Part shown: piece by piece, positions 46,815 through 58,594 of the stretch
How positions within the stretch are numbered: the first letter of the stretch is position 1
Layout: every line of letters starts with the position of its first letter
Assembly: GCA_007922225.1 (NCBI GenBank)
Contig: ML679969.1
Location: forward strand, 17,357,999 to 17,421,998
Direction of reading: 5' to 3'
From: Emydura subglobosa
Lineage: Eukaryota; Chordata; Testudines; Chelidae
Length of the DNA stretch: 64,000 nucleotides
Notes under the pieces: model-generated
Told to the model about the DNA's origin: nothing
Database searches by the model: none
What the model saw: only the letters and a program-made list of their open reading frames with translations
Program-made: the position numbers and the translations under genes

Positions 46815-47945
46815 CTGAATAAGAGCTCTTCCTTTTAGAGAATGCAGGTGTTACAGGAGAGGATTGGTGCAATGGGAGATATGACTAGGCATGGAGAGCA
46901 CTTGCTATATTTTACTTATATGGAGGGCTATGAAACTATACCAAGTCAGTAAGAGAGTGTAACTATAAGGAATCCAACCTTAGTAAGAATACCAAGGAAG
47001 GAAACCAAGCTGAAGACTTTATGTAGGAGAAAAATTCAGATTCAGTTTTAGGAATCTTCAAATGCTGTAATATTGGTCTAATCTTGGGTTGGTTATGGGT
47101 AACCCCAGCAAACACTCTCTCTGCAACACCTGAACTGGAAATCCTGCATCCCTTGGCCTGTTTCTGTAGTCTTGAAACAACAGTGTCCAAGCCACTAGTT
47201 GCCCAGTTTCAAAACAAACTCATTTATGAATGAGTGCCATTTTCCCCCTAGGCAAATAGTTTTCACATTAATGGCTTATGTGGTGACAAACTAATCCACT
47301 GTGTTACTTTCCATGCTGGATTTGGTGTATGAAGAGCTGTTTGTATCATAATGTATATATGGATCTTGCACAGATTTTAAAGAGCAAAAGGTCACTGGGG
47401 TCATTTAACTATTGGCACATGATGAACTGCTGATCAGATAGTTAAATACATGCTGCATATAATATCACAGCAGGATTCTGTATCTTCTCATATGCTAAAC
47501 ACAGCTTTGGAGAACATGCTACTTTGTGTAGTAGAGAGTTTAAACAGAAACAACTTGTGGCCAACATGTTAGAAATCGCAGGAGCAGGCTGGATTATGGT
47601 TTGCCCACCAGTAGCACAGTGAGTGGAGGTTTTCTAGTAACAAACGGTGTACACGGGGAGTGATGTCGTATATTGGGTGCTTCACAAACAGTTCAGACAT
47701 GTTCAGCCTTAGCTTTCTGAAAGACTGTTTCCATATTGCATCTCTAATATATATGTTTTTGGTAGTGACTACGGACAGTATGTCAGGAAATAAACCAGAA
47801 ACACCCAGGGAGGAAAGCAGAATGCTTGGCATCGTTCAGATTCATCTCTTCTACTGCGCGGGTGACCCCTACAAGCAGAAAAGGGCACAGGGTACTCAGA
47901 GTGTGGGTGGGGATGGGGTTAGGATTCCCTTATATTTCTGCCTGT
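46815..47945. other. unique DNA, no supported gene
   Basis: A 156-codon frame (47660-48130) extends into the minisatellite and is not considered a gene. Confidence 0.4.
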
Positions 47946-47974
47946 TGAATGTTGACATAAGAGAGGGAGATACC

Positions 47975-48205
47975 ATATTATGCTTGTGGTCGTGGAGGGG
48001 GTTCTCATTTTGGGACCAATGGAGAGAGTATGGTTCCTATGCAATATCTGTGCTGGTAGGGATGGAGGGGTCCTACTGTACCCATGCTGATGGGGGTAAG
48101 AGGGTCCCATATCCATGCCTGAGGGTGTAGTTCCTGCATCTTTGCTGTTGAAGGTGGGAGTGGGGCTCGGGGCATGCTCCCATATCAACGCTGGTGGAAT
48201 GGCTC
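47975..48205. repeat. degenerate G-rich minisatellite
   Basis: Irregular units of about 30-46 bases repeat the pattern tgctg, then a G-rich core, then ggtcc or tccc, then ata/ctg and c(a)ac/cca: ctggtagggatggaggggtc, ctgatgggggtaagagggtc, ctgagggtgtagttcctgca, ctgttgaaggtgggagtggg. Units are diverged and of unequal length. Confidence 0.6.
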
Positions 48206-48479
48206 CTCTAGCAGTGATGTCTCTGACAGAACAAGCATATGCCAGTTCCAAATGGTAGAGGAATCCATCATTCTTCAGCTGTCTGCAGCTCCAGAAAAAA
48301 ATGAAATATTGGACAGAAAGAATTGTGTTGACAAAGAGGTCTGTGCCAGATGTTCATGCAAATACTGTGGGTTGCTTTCCATCATACTGCCACCATACTT
48401 GTATCTGCAACTAAATATTCAAGACTAAAAACTCTCACCTGCATCCAAATATTGGTAGGCAAGTGGAGTGTTTAGGGCA

Positions 48480-49230
48480 TGTCCCATACACCAGCCACGT
48501 GGGTTCTTACTGGCAGCCTTGTCAGCAGTTTCATAGAGGCCACAGATAAAATGGGTAATGGAGGCCGCACTGGCCTCCCCAATGACACGCTGACCTCTGT
48601 AGCTGCTGAAACTGAGGATCTCACCTTAGAATCTCAGTCTAGGATGACCTGTTTAGCCCTGGTCACTGTCCTGAATGCAATGTTTGGGGTGGGGAAGGAG
48701 ATGGATGTAAAAAGCATCTCAAGTGAGTTTGGTTGTTTTATGTGGTGGGGGTTTAATTGCATGTTTGATAAATAGGGTCATTCCCCCCTGGGACAGAGCA
48801 GGACTGTTAAGAATGTGTCTGACTGACAACATAGCTTGCTCAGGTTTCAGTGCAGACACTGAAACCACATTCCACAGGGTTTGAGTTGTGACAATGGGAA
48901 GCAGGTTTCTGCAACTCAAGGAATGCAGCACGTGCCACACACTGCCATTTGCTCAATTTGCGGGCCCCTGTCTCAGGTCCCTCAGGGAACATGTGTCTTC
49001 TGCTATTACATCTGAGTGATTCCTGGAAAACCACATGTCAGTTTGATTAAAACGGCTGTGAAACCAGTAACGGTGACTGTAAGCAACAGGGGGATGTGTT
49101 AATGCTTCTCTTATGGGAGTAATTTGGCATACGGATAGCATGGGGCTCACGACACCTGCTGGGAGCAGACAAACTATATTAATGCAGTCCATGTTTGCTG
49201 GTGTGATCACTGAAGACACACTTGCTTGAG
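48480..49230. other. no supported gene
   Basis: Overlapping frames on the minus strand at 48719-49345 have no recognisable protein. They lie partly in the next repeat. Confidence 0.4.
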
Positions 49231-49295
49231 AACTCACTTGTTGCACAAGGCTAGATGGATTGACTGAGAAGATTGAGCAGGCGGTTGGACTAAAT

Positions 49296-49443
49296 GACCA
49301 TTCAAGGCAGAGTGGCCTGTTAACACTTCGGCAGTCATAGGACAAAAAGTGGGGGTTAATGGGTTACAGATTGGATTCATGTTTGTAGCCCCCTTTTTTG
49401 TCCTATGCAGAGGTATTATCAGGCTACTCTGCCTTGAATGGTC
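49296..49443. repeat. 60-base inverted repeat in the PLE-type tail
   Basis: The left arm (49296-49355) starts gaccattcaaggcagagtgg. The reverse complement of the right arm (49387-49443) starts gaccattcaaggcagagtag. Both continue through a segment with cctgttaacac/cctgataatac and end cataggacaaaaag/taggacaaaaaag and a G run. The arms are about 80 percent identical with a spacer of about 31 bases. Confidence 0.85.
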
Positions 49444-49527
49444 CCTTACAATATGTGCTAACTACTTCTACTAAATAAACTACTCCACCTTGCATTTTGC
49501 TGTGATGCTGGGAGTACCTTTCCCAAC

Positions 49528-49568
49528 CTGAAGAAGAGCTCTGTTTGGCTTGAAAGCCTATCTTGCTC
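49528..49568 (+). ncRNA. hammerhead-ribozyme-like motif, second copy
   Basis: CTGAAGA (49528-49534) is the first core strand. GAGCT (49536-49540) pairs with GGCTT (49547-49551) as stem II using two wobbles. GAAA (49552-49555) is the second core strand. AGC (49555-49557) pairs with GCT (49565-49567) as stem III with loop ctatctt, leaving C 49568 as the expected cleavage-site base. One extra A (49535) follows the first box, as in the other copy. A stem I is not evident in this monomer. Confidence 0.55.
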
Positions 49569-50269
49569 AACAACAGAAGTTGATCCAATAAAAGATATTA
49601 CCTCTCCTACCTTGTCTCTTTAATATCCTGGGACCCACATGTCTGCAACTACGCTGCATATAATGAGCCTTTGTCAAGCATTAAATGAGTTCAGAGAGGG
49701 AACACCTGACCCAAGATTTTACAAGTGATTAGTGAACCAAGCTGCTTGGAAAAGAGCAAGAGTGATTCCGCAGACACTTTATAAAAAGGATTTTTTTTAA
49801 AATGTTTTTTTCTCCTTACTGCCTTGTAAAAGATGTGCCCTGTGATTTCCAGCTGTGTGACTAGTGTGAGCTGAGCTGTCACTTGGAGGCAGGGGGTGAG
49901 AAGTTTGCAATCACCACAGTCCCATCCTTAGGAAATGAAGGTTGAAATGATTAATTGTGAGAAGCATCTTCCGTTTACCTGGGTGAAAGTTCCAAATACA
50001 GATGTCTGTTCTTCCATTGGTACCTTTGTAACTTCATGTCAGGAGAACAGACTCCAGAGTAGGAATAGGGTTAGGAGAAAGGTTTGGCCCATGTACCAAT
50101 GTAGTTCATATGTGTGCAGCCAAATTTTCAGGAGCATTCACTGATTTTGCATGCTTTGTTTTTGAGTGCTCAGCCTGAAACACCATATACCTGATTTCCA
50201 GAGGTGTTGAGGGCCCCCTCTCCCTCCCTCAGTCTCTTTGCCAGGTTTGTTGAATCAGGTTAATAGTAT

Positions 50270-50395
50270 TTTCTCGTTACAGCAGCATGTTGTACATTTA
50301 TAGTGACATCCATCCAAGGGGCTTAAAGCATCTCACAAAAGAGGTATTCACATTTTCTGAATGAGAAATCAGAGACCCAGAAAGGTCATGACTTC
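50270..50395 (+). repeat. MIR-like fragment
   Basis: The order ccaaggggcttaaagcatct, cacaaaagaggtattcac, attttctgaatgagaaatca and gagacccagaaaggtcatga follows a MIR-type core (tttacaaaggaggt, gatggggaaactgaggcaca). Confidence 0.5.
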
Positions 50396-50984
50396 TTCCT
50401 GAAAACGTAACACCTGGGAATGTTCTAGCTGAAGGAGATGATAGAAGGAGGTTTCTTCTCTGTTTGCAGTTTATTTGCTACATGTGACAGCACTTTGAGT
50501 ACAGACATTTCCACTGTTTGCCCTCTACATCCAGTTAGGCACTGATCCTGTCGCTTGTTGCATGTGGGCAGACTCCCATACAGAGCCCTGGTGCCATCAG
50601 CGGGGCTCTTTGTGGGCACAGCATTTTGCGCATGCATTACAGGTTGCAGGATCAGGATCCTGGTCAGTGCTCTCTGTTGTGTGACTCTGTTGCACGTCAG
50701 CAGGGGACGGGAAAAGCATATTTTACAAATAAGAAAATGTGATTGTAAAACCAACCAAAGAGTGAAACCCAGTGAGGGAAGGGGTAGTAGCTGAAACTAT
50801 TTGTGACACTTAAAAAAACAGACTTGATTTAAAGTTGCTAGTGTTCTTTTAAGGACCTGCTCACAGGCACGCTGACTGGGAGGAACATAGGGGAGTAGAG
50901 TCAAGGGGCCAGTTTTCAGAGGAACTTAGCACCAAGGTGCACCTAACCTGCTGTCCACTTTTGCAGACTTGGTCAGAGGGGCTT

Positions 50985-51235
50985 GATTTTCTCATTGCAC
51001 TTTAAACCAGTGCAAATCTAAGTAACTCCACTGAAGTCAATGGGACTACTCGTATGCTTAATGTTACTAATCAGTATATTGCAGGACTGAGAGCTCCAAT
51101 CAGTAAGGGGCGGATTGTGATACCCTGACTCTCACTTAATAGTAATGTGCCCCAGGAACAGTCCCACTGAAGTCAACGGGGCTGCTTGTGGAATACGGTA
51201 CTGTTCAGCATGAGTGAGGATATTGCTGTCTGGCC
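50985..51235. repeat. unclassified dispersed repeat (tgaagtcaatgggact)
   Basis: Two facing pieces carry the phrase aactccactgaagtcaatgg and gtcccactgaagtcaacggg with ccagtgcaaatctaagtaac. These occur widely in amniote non-coding DNA as I recall. Similar scraps lie near 18900 and 58430. Confidence 0.45.
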
Positions 51236-51793
51236 CTAAATCAGACTATTGCTTAGTTCTGAAAGCTCAGAGTTTTCCCCTGTTGTGCATTACCCCTGGC
51301 AGGGCAAAGTTGAAATACACAGTGGCATGAGGAGGGGAATTGATGGGGGAAGAGTGAAACACCAGCCTTTGTGTCACTATAAAGAGCATTCAGCAAACAA
51401 TAAAAACACAAATAAAAACCACTCCAATTTGGCCATCTACAATCTGTTTCCTCTGCCTGTTTATTCCAATGTTCTTGTCTTTATTGCAAACTCCCATGCA
51501 GTTTCAAGGAAAGTAAATTCTGAGTGCTCACATTCCTGGGTTCTGCTGCTTTAGCCATTTTTTAAAAAGAAATATACATTAGACAACTGTTGTTCAGCAT
51601 ATTTTATAGTATTTTGCCCAGATTCAAATATGTAAAGTTATTAAGCTGTTTAATTCAGCACTTTTTCTGCGTAGTTTGAAAGCATAACTCTAATTTAGGC
51701 TTCTTACAGCAGTAGTGTGAAAAAGTCATTGCAGTTGGATAATTTAAGATCTGTTTGCTACAGATACAGAACTTTTACCACTATCAACATTCA

Positions 51794-52036
51794 TCTAACA
51801 AGTTAGCCGAACTGCTTTGCTGTGCTATATAGTGCAGTACCTGCATCTGGACATTTGTCAGCTGCTCTCTGACAAGTTACCTGTATTCATCTGACACGTT
51901 CCTGTAATTCCTCTGTCATGCTACCTACACTTTCTAGAAACGTTATCTCCTTCCTTTCTGAGATGTCACCTGCCATCATCTGAAAAGATACCCGAGTTGT
52001 TCTACTATGTTACTTAGACATCTTATCTAACTTGCC
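51794..52036. repeat. degenerate 22-bp tandem repeat array
   Basis: Consecutive units begin at 51846, 51868, 51890, 51912, 51933, 51957, 51979, 52001 and 52021, giving steps of 22, 22, 22, 21, 24, 22, 22 and 20. Units read TCTGGACATTTGTCAGCTGC, TCTGACAAGTTACCTGTATT, TCTGACACGTTCCTGTAATT, TCTGTCATGCTACCTACACT, TCTGAGATGTCACCTGCCAT and TCTGAAAAGATACCCGAGTT. A likely consensus is TCTGACANGTTACCTGTATTCA. Earlier units near 51794 and 51824 are weaker. Family unknown. Confidence 0.8.
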
Positions 52037-52049
52037 TTGGCACATAGAC

Positions 52050-55000
52050 TCTATGCAGGTGAAGAATAACTTTTTTTTTTTCAATTAACTCTTGCTGATT
52101 TACTGGCACTTTATTTTTTAAAAATTCTCTCAGAAAATAAGTTTAGTTGCTGGAGATTAATGTCACCTTCTGGTTTGTTTACAAGAAGTCTGGGAATAGT
52201 TTTGGCCATGGTATATCTTCTTCATGACGCAGATATGGTATTTAGCAAGAAACAAGGGATTTCAGTGTTTCATCAGTCTCCTATTTACTGCCCATCTCTG
52301 TATTCTCCATTGTGTTTCTAACCCTCAAAATTAGGACAATAAAATCTGTTCTTTATATACAAATGAACATCTATGGCTCCCATTGTATCGTCAACATCTT
52401 TCCAGACTGACACATCCATTTCAGGAACAAGATACGTTTTAAATAGACTTATTTCCCAGGGTAGGTAGAAGGGAAGCTCTGAGTCTATCTTGGTGAAACT
52501 GTGTGGTCAATAATATTTTTAGTTCTTCAGATCTGAAGCATCAGGGCAGGAGCTGATTTCCCCATGGCTCAGGGAGTGAACTTCCTTTCACTATGTATAG
52601 CATTGCATTGAAGCGTTAGGAATTAGCCACTACTGGAGGTGGAATACCAGACATGATGTATTCTTGTGACTTATTGATTTGTTTGTTCAGCACTGACAAT
52701 GTGCTCAGTGCTGTAGACAGCACAGAAATAAAGGTTCCTGGCCCCCAATAGCTTATAGTGCACAGACAGAACACACTGGGAATGTAAGAGGTGGGGATAT
52801 CACAGAGTTTTTGTTGTTTCTTCCTTTGTATAATATCTATAGACTTGTTTCTTGCAGACATCATAGAAGAACTGCATTTGAAGCAGCATTAGAGTTAGGA
52901 AAAGGCAGTGGTTAGGTGAACCAGGAAGATAATTCATTCTGCATATAAGAAGCAATACAATAATGGAATGGGGGAAGGAAAGACATGAGGCATCAAAGCT
53001 TCCATTCTGATGAATTTGGTGCCCCAGATGCCATGGTTCCCTTCCAGAGGGAGAGATTCAGGAGGCTTCATTGATTCAGTTTTGTGGAATATGCACCTTC
53101 TCACCCCACTAATAATAGTCTGACAGCCAGGATTGCTGGGAAGAAAATACATTTATTTCTTAGCTCCAGTGACATGATCTGTGCCAGAGTGACATTAATG
53201 CCTCTGTCACATGACAGCAGTTAGTATCTTCTCATTCTATTGGTTACTCTTACAAACATGTTTTCTTGAAGGTCTTTGCCCCTAGGCATTTGCCCTGTCC
53301 TACTTGAAGCTCCCAGTTCCCTCAAGAACATGAGATTTGGTTCTCACTCATACAAAATTTTGGCATTTGAGTAGGTGAGTGGTGAGACTGCCCTGATTAA
53401 AGTTTAATGAAGCTTGGTATTATCAAAGGCCCTTTAGCATCAGTTTTGCATTCATCAGTGGATGTCTCAGCTGGTTTTGCATGGGAGAGTCCCATCTCTC
53501 CTAACACTTTGGGCTGACATGAGGTCAGCCTCTCTTGAAGCCTGCACATGGTGAGTATGTGACTCAGGCTGAGGTGGGGAAATGGGGAGGGTGTTAATTT
53601 TATCTCCAGCAGCTGGTAGAGCAGGGGTTCCCTTTTATTTGTTATTTGCATACTTTAGCCATTGGAATTGAATCTGTGCCCATTAAAACTAAATTAGAGC
53701 TGCCTGGAATTTCAAATAGGCTCTGGCAGAGCAGCCCCATTAACTCAATCAAAGCACCCATTCCAGATCCCCTGTCCCTGAAATACACACACACAATTTG
53801 TGCTGGAATCTGCTGCAAAATTCTGATTATTTTAATGTTTCTGAGAATAATCTGAGTGTTGGTAGTAATGATAATATCTTTTCAGGGTTTTGTAAGCCAA
53901 TATAGTGCAGCTCAGAGCTGGTTTAACTTTCTGTACTTTACAGCAGACATGATGTAAATGACTAAATAATCAATTTGGTTTACAGTCCTGCCTTTTAGCT
54001 TTATCCGCCACAATACTTTCAATTTGTCCCCACTTTCATCTCTTAAAATCTTTGTTTCTCTCACCAGATTGTTCACCCTAACCTCCCCCCTCCTCCCCAT
54101 TCTCTACAGAGTGAGAATCAGAAGTACAAACAACCCTCCCATATGATAAACATCTACAGAGTTTAATAGGACCAGCATTGTTTGGAAGTTAAATAGAGAT
54201 CTGTCCAAATTACTCTAAAACTCTATAGAATTTAATATAGAAAATATTTTCTATATTTTTAACCATCCTATAGATTTCCGAAGTAAGGTTATAGTCTGTA
54301 TTCTAGGATCTAGCTTGTTTTTTAAAAATCTGTAGAAAACTAGTTCTTTTCTAATAAGTTCTGTAGGATTTTCTGTAAGGGTGATTTCAAACTGTAGTCA
54401 ATCAGTCAAACCAAAAGACCTTTCTGTACATGTGGCTTTGGGGGTGTTCCCATTTATAGTGGATTTTTTTAAATACAGCATGTCAGTTATTTTGGGGAGG
54501 ACCTCTTTGTGGGAGAGAGCAGGACATCTCTGTACTCGAGGTGACCTCTGCAGTAGTCTCAAAGTGGGGTTTCTGCTGTTTGCTGGCTGTCATTGTCTTA
54601 ATGGGGAGGATCTTTCCTGGTTTCCTCAGTTTAAGGAAAAACAGTTATGTGTCTAAGTAATCATTAAAACATAAGAAAAGATGTAACAGAGAACACAGCT
54701 CCCTCTGGTGCCCACTTAAAAATGTTGAGGTTAATGAGCAGAAGGCACACTGTCAATACACACTTGGAAGTGTAAGGTAGCGGGAAGTCCCTTCCTGAAA
54801 AAAGTAGCTACAAACAGTTCAGTGCCTTCTTGTGTCTTGGCTATGACTGCTCTGATTTCTTTTGCTGACGGCAGTGCAGTCCCATTCAGAGAGCTTTTGG
54901 TTTCTATGTCACAGATGAAACCTCTGACTGTGTCCCTGCTCCCTTTCTTCCCTGGCTAGTAGCTGGAGATACAGGAGGTTTTTCTTTAGGAAACCACTCA

Positions 55001-55195
55001 TCATCTGGTTGATACTGAGAAATGGTTTCATTCAGTGACAGTACAAACAGTTGCTGTAGAATGATTATGTATGTCTTTGCCCTGATTCAGAGCAGAGGAG
55101 AAGCTCCATATGAAATGAAAAAGGCCATCGGCAGAACACACACATCTGGATAACATCTGGCAGTGTAGGAAGGAGAAGCAACCTTTCTTCTTCCC
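52050..55195. other. mostly unique DNA with an L2/MIR scrap
   Basis: A poly-T run lies at 52071-52081. Bases 52685-52765 (gacaatgtgctcagtgctgt, ggttcctggcccccaatagc) resemble an L2/MIR-type repeat (ccctgccccaaagagctta). No gene is supported. Confidence 0.45.
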
Positions 55196-55339
55196 AGTTA
55201 CCTGGAAAGAGTTGTGCCTTCACTTGACTTATGCCTCTTTATTTCCTGCAGAACAAAGGGCTTTCACCACTGCCTTCCATCTTTGGTGGTCTCTTGCTGC
55301 AGTCTTAGCTTCTTCCCCATATCATTTTGGTAAATTTCA

Positions 55340-56387
55340 GTTCTGCTTCTGTTGTGCATTTCCAAGTTGTCCTTGGTCTACCATAACCTCTTGCCTTGGG
55401 GATTCCAATCCAACACTTGTGGTGTTCAGTTCTGGCCATCTCCATTTTCATTCCATAATTTCCTGTCCTCTCTATTTCTGATTTGTCCTCACCAAACTAC
55501 ATCTTTTGTGATTTTTTTTTTTCTGGCCATCTAATGTTGAGGATTTGTCTAAGGCAGCTGTTCATAAAAACTTGATGTTTAGATAGTAGGGTCTTATTAA
55601 GTCTCCAAGTTTCATCTCCATATGGTAAAACAGAGTTTAATTGGTGTTAAATAGTCAGTTTAGTTCGCAGGGCAAAGTTTCTGGGGGTTTTTTGGTTTTT
55701 GGGTTATGAAGGCATGTCTGTCTTCACTATTCTGGCTTTAGTGTCTTCATCTGTTCTACTTGTTTTGCTTATGATGCTGCCAAGATATATGAAGTTTTGG
55801 ACCTCTTCTTTGTCAGTCCCAGAAAATGGTGTTGGTATTTCATGTATATTAATTCTTATGGTTTTAGTTTTCTCAGGGCTTGTCTACACTTACCTCGAGA
55901 TTCAGCAGCAGTCGACCGGAGTTACGCAAACTATGCAAAAAACTTGCGTAACTCCCGATGACTTCTGTGCTTCTGTTCTGCACACCGTCTTCACTGAACT
56001 GCACCGATGGGAGCCGCGTTCCCATTGACGCAGTGCTACGCTGCTTGAGAAGGTGGTCTTAATATGTCAATTTCTGGATCAACTGAGCGGGTCTTCACTA
56101 ACTGCTCAGTCAATCCAGATAAGTCGATCTGACAGTGGCAAATTTGCCACCGTCAGTGAAGACATAGCCTCAGTGTTGATATTCAGCTCTACTAATGCAT
56201 AGGTCTAGAGATGATTTGTTTTAGCTTGCATATCTCTGTGGGTATGGTTTAGCAGACTGATTTCATCTGCAATGTCAAGATCTTCTAGTTTCTGTGTGAA
56301 AGACCATTGTATACCCCTTGGTGGTTCTATGGTCTTTCTCATTATGCAATCCGTTATCAGTAGGAAGGTCATGGGTGACTTAGACAT
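55340..56387 (-). pseudogene. broken RT of a non-CR1 LINE
   Basis: The catalytic FADD of RT motif C is altered: the frame shows LEDLDIADEISLLNH, where F and the second D have become I and E, so the active site is lost. Thumb and C-terminal blocks follow in the expected order. The N-terminal RT half and endonuclease are absent. The family is uncertain: RTE or a related clade. The MITE at 55877-56169 splits the frame between LNINT and EKTKT. Confidence 0.75.
55877..56169. mobile_element. MITE inserted in the LINE reverse transcriptase
   Basis: The left end ggcttgtctacacttacctc and the inverse of the right end, ggctatgtcttcactgacgg, are related inverted termini. The direct repeat TCAG (55873-55876 and 56170-56173) flanks it, and removing the element plus one TCAG restores an uninterrupted LINE frame. 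The terminal vocabulary ctgtctacact is shared with the elements at 43.8 and 46.5 kb. Confidence 0.8.
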
Positions 56388-56395
56388 CCTTGACT

Positions 56396-58380
56396 GATGA
56401 CAGTGGTTAACTCAAATGGCTTAGTTTGCTGTTGTGTATTATTTGGCATGTCATATTTTCACAGAAGCTCTTAAAGTGTGGAAAGAGCTGTAAGAGGATT
56501 TATTTCTATTTTGGTATTTTAACTATAGAATTTTCCAAACTTAAACATTAATCTGGAAATATATAACTGATCCTTTGTATTAAATGACCTTGAGGGACAA
56601 TAAATGTTACATTCTTTTGAGTAGTTTGAGATCCAAAAATCTCCTGACTTTTCAGTTTGTTTTCAATTCTCCTTGTTTGTTTGAGTTTTGTTTAATTTTT
56701 GCCTAAGGGCATTTGCATAGAAATGGGATCTTTATTTCTTAGGATTCATCTGCTGCTTATTCTTCCCCTGTTGCCATAACTATTATTTGTGACATCACAA
56801 TCATCTCTGTAGCAGCTGATTAATATGTCACCAACAGAAGACCATAGTGTGCAGTGTGGAATTAGCAGAAAGTAGAGATGAAAACTGACCAAACAAAGAA
56901 TGTGTTTTTGTTTTCATGCATATGCCCTCAGTGATGAAAGCTGGGGAAGGAAGAGGAGACTGCTGAGTATTTTACATTGAGGGTGAACAAAAAGTGTTGT
57001 TATCCTGCCAATATTACTCAGCGGCATAAACAAGGAATCAGTGTTTTAATTTTTAAATCACATTCGTTTCTACAGTTCAAGTAGAAATCCTGAAACAGTA
57101 CCTAAAATAGTTGCACTTGACCCTGTAGCTGTGGTCCCACTGAGCAGAGTGGAGCTGTGTGCGTGCAGATCAGTTCAGGTAAAAATGGAGAAATTTGCAA
57201 ATATTTCTTGACCCTTACAATGCTGAATCTACTTGTGCCCTGATTTCTCCCTCTTGCATAGGACAAGTGCGCTAACCTTCCCCAAGCCACCAACTTCTCC
57301 CTGTCCCCTGACAAGCAGCCATTGTTGCTAGCTACCTCTCCCTCTTGCAACCTCCATATTGACCATACCTGACCTCCCTTCTCCCCACTTCCAATTCCAT
57401 TATAGCTATTGATTCCTCTCTATTGCTGTCAACATGAGCTAGCTCCCAGCTGTCTGTTCCTCCCATACTCTGGACTGCCCTTTTTCTGCTCTTAGAAACC
57501 ATCTGTTGTCATTGATGTGCTCAACTTAAGCAACCTCCCAGATGCTGAAACTTGGCCCCTGGAGTCATTGGTACCTTTCAGCCTACCGTCTGTTGGCTAG
57601 GTCCTTCCCCACACAGTCCCTGACCACACCGACCTTCAGGCTGCTGGAACACTCCCTTCCCTATGAAGCCCAACCTGGAAAATATGCAGTACTCCAAGCG
57701 TTAAAGTAACCTGCCATTCAGGTAACAGTGGTATCTGCATGGTAGCTCTGCAGGTAAATGGGCCACTTACCTATTGGATTGCTATGAAAATAACTCCATT
57801 TTTTTGATAATCTCATAATGAGAACAGAACAAATGGGCATCTGAAGGAAATGGTGCATCTCATTTACAGAAAGAGGAACTTAATTTAAAACTTAGTCTGT
57901 GTAGAGAGAAACATGTTCAACCAGCCAAAAGTACCACAGCACAGTGTGCGAAGCAAGGCGTGGCTGTCTGCAAGTGGTCCAGGCATTTCTCAGTCACTTT
58001 TTCATCAGGCCCTTGGTTTCGGATTCACTTTTCTCTAACAGGATAATGGGGATCCATAAGTGCTGTTAATTGGTAATAGAGTTGAGGAAACCACCTATGG
58101 GGCATTGTTATGGGTGAACAGAAAGTCAGAGCAATCATATCAATTTATTTCTCTGGTTCATACCTATTCTCTTCTGGTTCCTAGCCTGGGAACTGCCAGA
58201 CTGTCACCAGATGCTTTGCTGGCATCCAGGCAGGGGAAGGCCACATGGAATATGGGTCCCTCTGTTGCTAAGTACAAAATGTCACCTCTTAGTGCTGCCT
58301 CTCATAAATCCTAGTGCTCAGGGGATAGGCACGGTACACACAGTACAGAGAGTACCTGATGATCCCGTAAGACTGCTGTG
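56396..58380. other. unique DNA, no supported gene
   Basis: Nothing recognisable beyond chance frames. Confidence 0.4.
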
Positions 58381-58384
58381 CAGA

Positions 58385-58590
58385 TAACAAGGCCCACCCT
58401 CCAGTCCGTCCTCACACAACAGTCCTATTGACTTCAGTGGGCACTACATAGAGATAAAGGACAACTTTCACCCTGTGCACAGGGGTGACACACCACTAAA
58501 TCCCACTCAGATTTAAGTGGTGCACAAGCTTTGTGCTGTCTTTCTGAGCAGGGTGAATTTCACCCAAAGACTGCAGGATTGAGCCCTTAG
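58385..58590. repeat. unclassified dispersed repeat (gtgaatttcaccc)
   Basis: Facing pieces caactttcaccctgtgcaca and agggtgaatttcacccaaag with cctattgacttcagtgggca are repeat vocabulary seen also near 26490 and 51170. Boundaries are unclear. Confidence 0.4.
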
Positions 58591-58594
58591 TGAT

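Larger units (their letters stand above)
49290..49662 (+). mobile_element. PLE-type tail repeat with hammerhead-like motif
   Basis: The sequence from gaccattcaaggcagagtgg through accttgcattttgctgtgat, acctgaagaagagctctgtt, gttgatccaataaaagatat and taatatcctgggacccacat is a dispersed amniote repeat. Its 3' end has the same CTGANGAA-stem-GAAAGC layout as the PLE tail at 34.8 kb, so I infer that it is the terminal part of a PLE-type element. No coding sequence remains upstream. Confidence 0.6.
55205..56395 (-). mobile_element. non-LTR LINE (not CR1), ORF2 3' half
   Basis: Reading the minus strand, the fragment keeps three RT-associated blocks: FLLITDCIMRKTIEPPRGIQ then KLEDLDIADEISLL (56387-56210), the segment EKTKTIRINIHEIPTPFSGT then EEVQNFIYLGSIISKTSRTD (55875-55700), and a C-terminal block WNPQG and RGYGRPRTTWKCTTEAELK (about 55425-55340). 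The order and the motif LD.ADE (from LDFADD) fit RTE/L2-like elements more than CR1. It is broken by a MITE and frameshifts. Confidence 0.78.

Noticed and set aside
47660..48130. 156-codon plus-strand frame
   Set aside because: Half of it lies in the degenerate minisatellite and the remainder has no recognisable protein.
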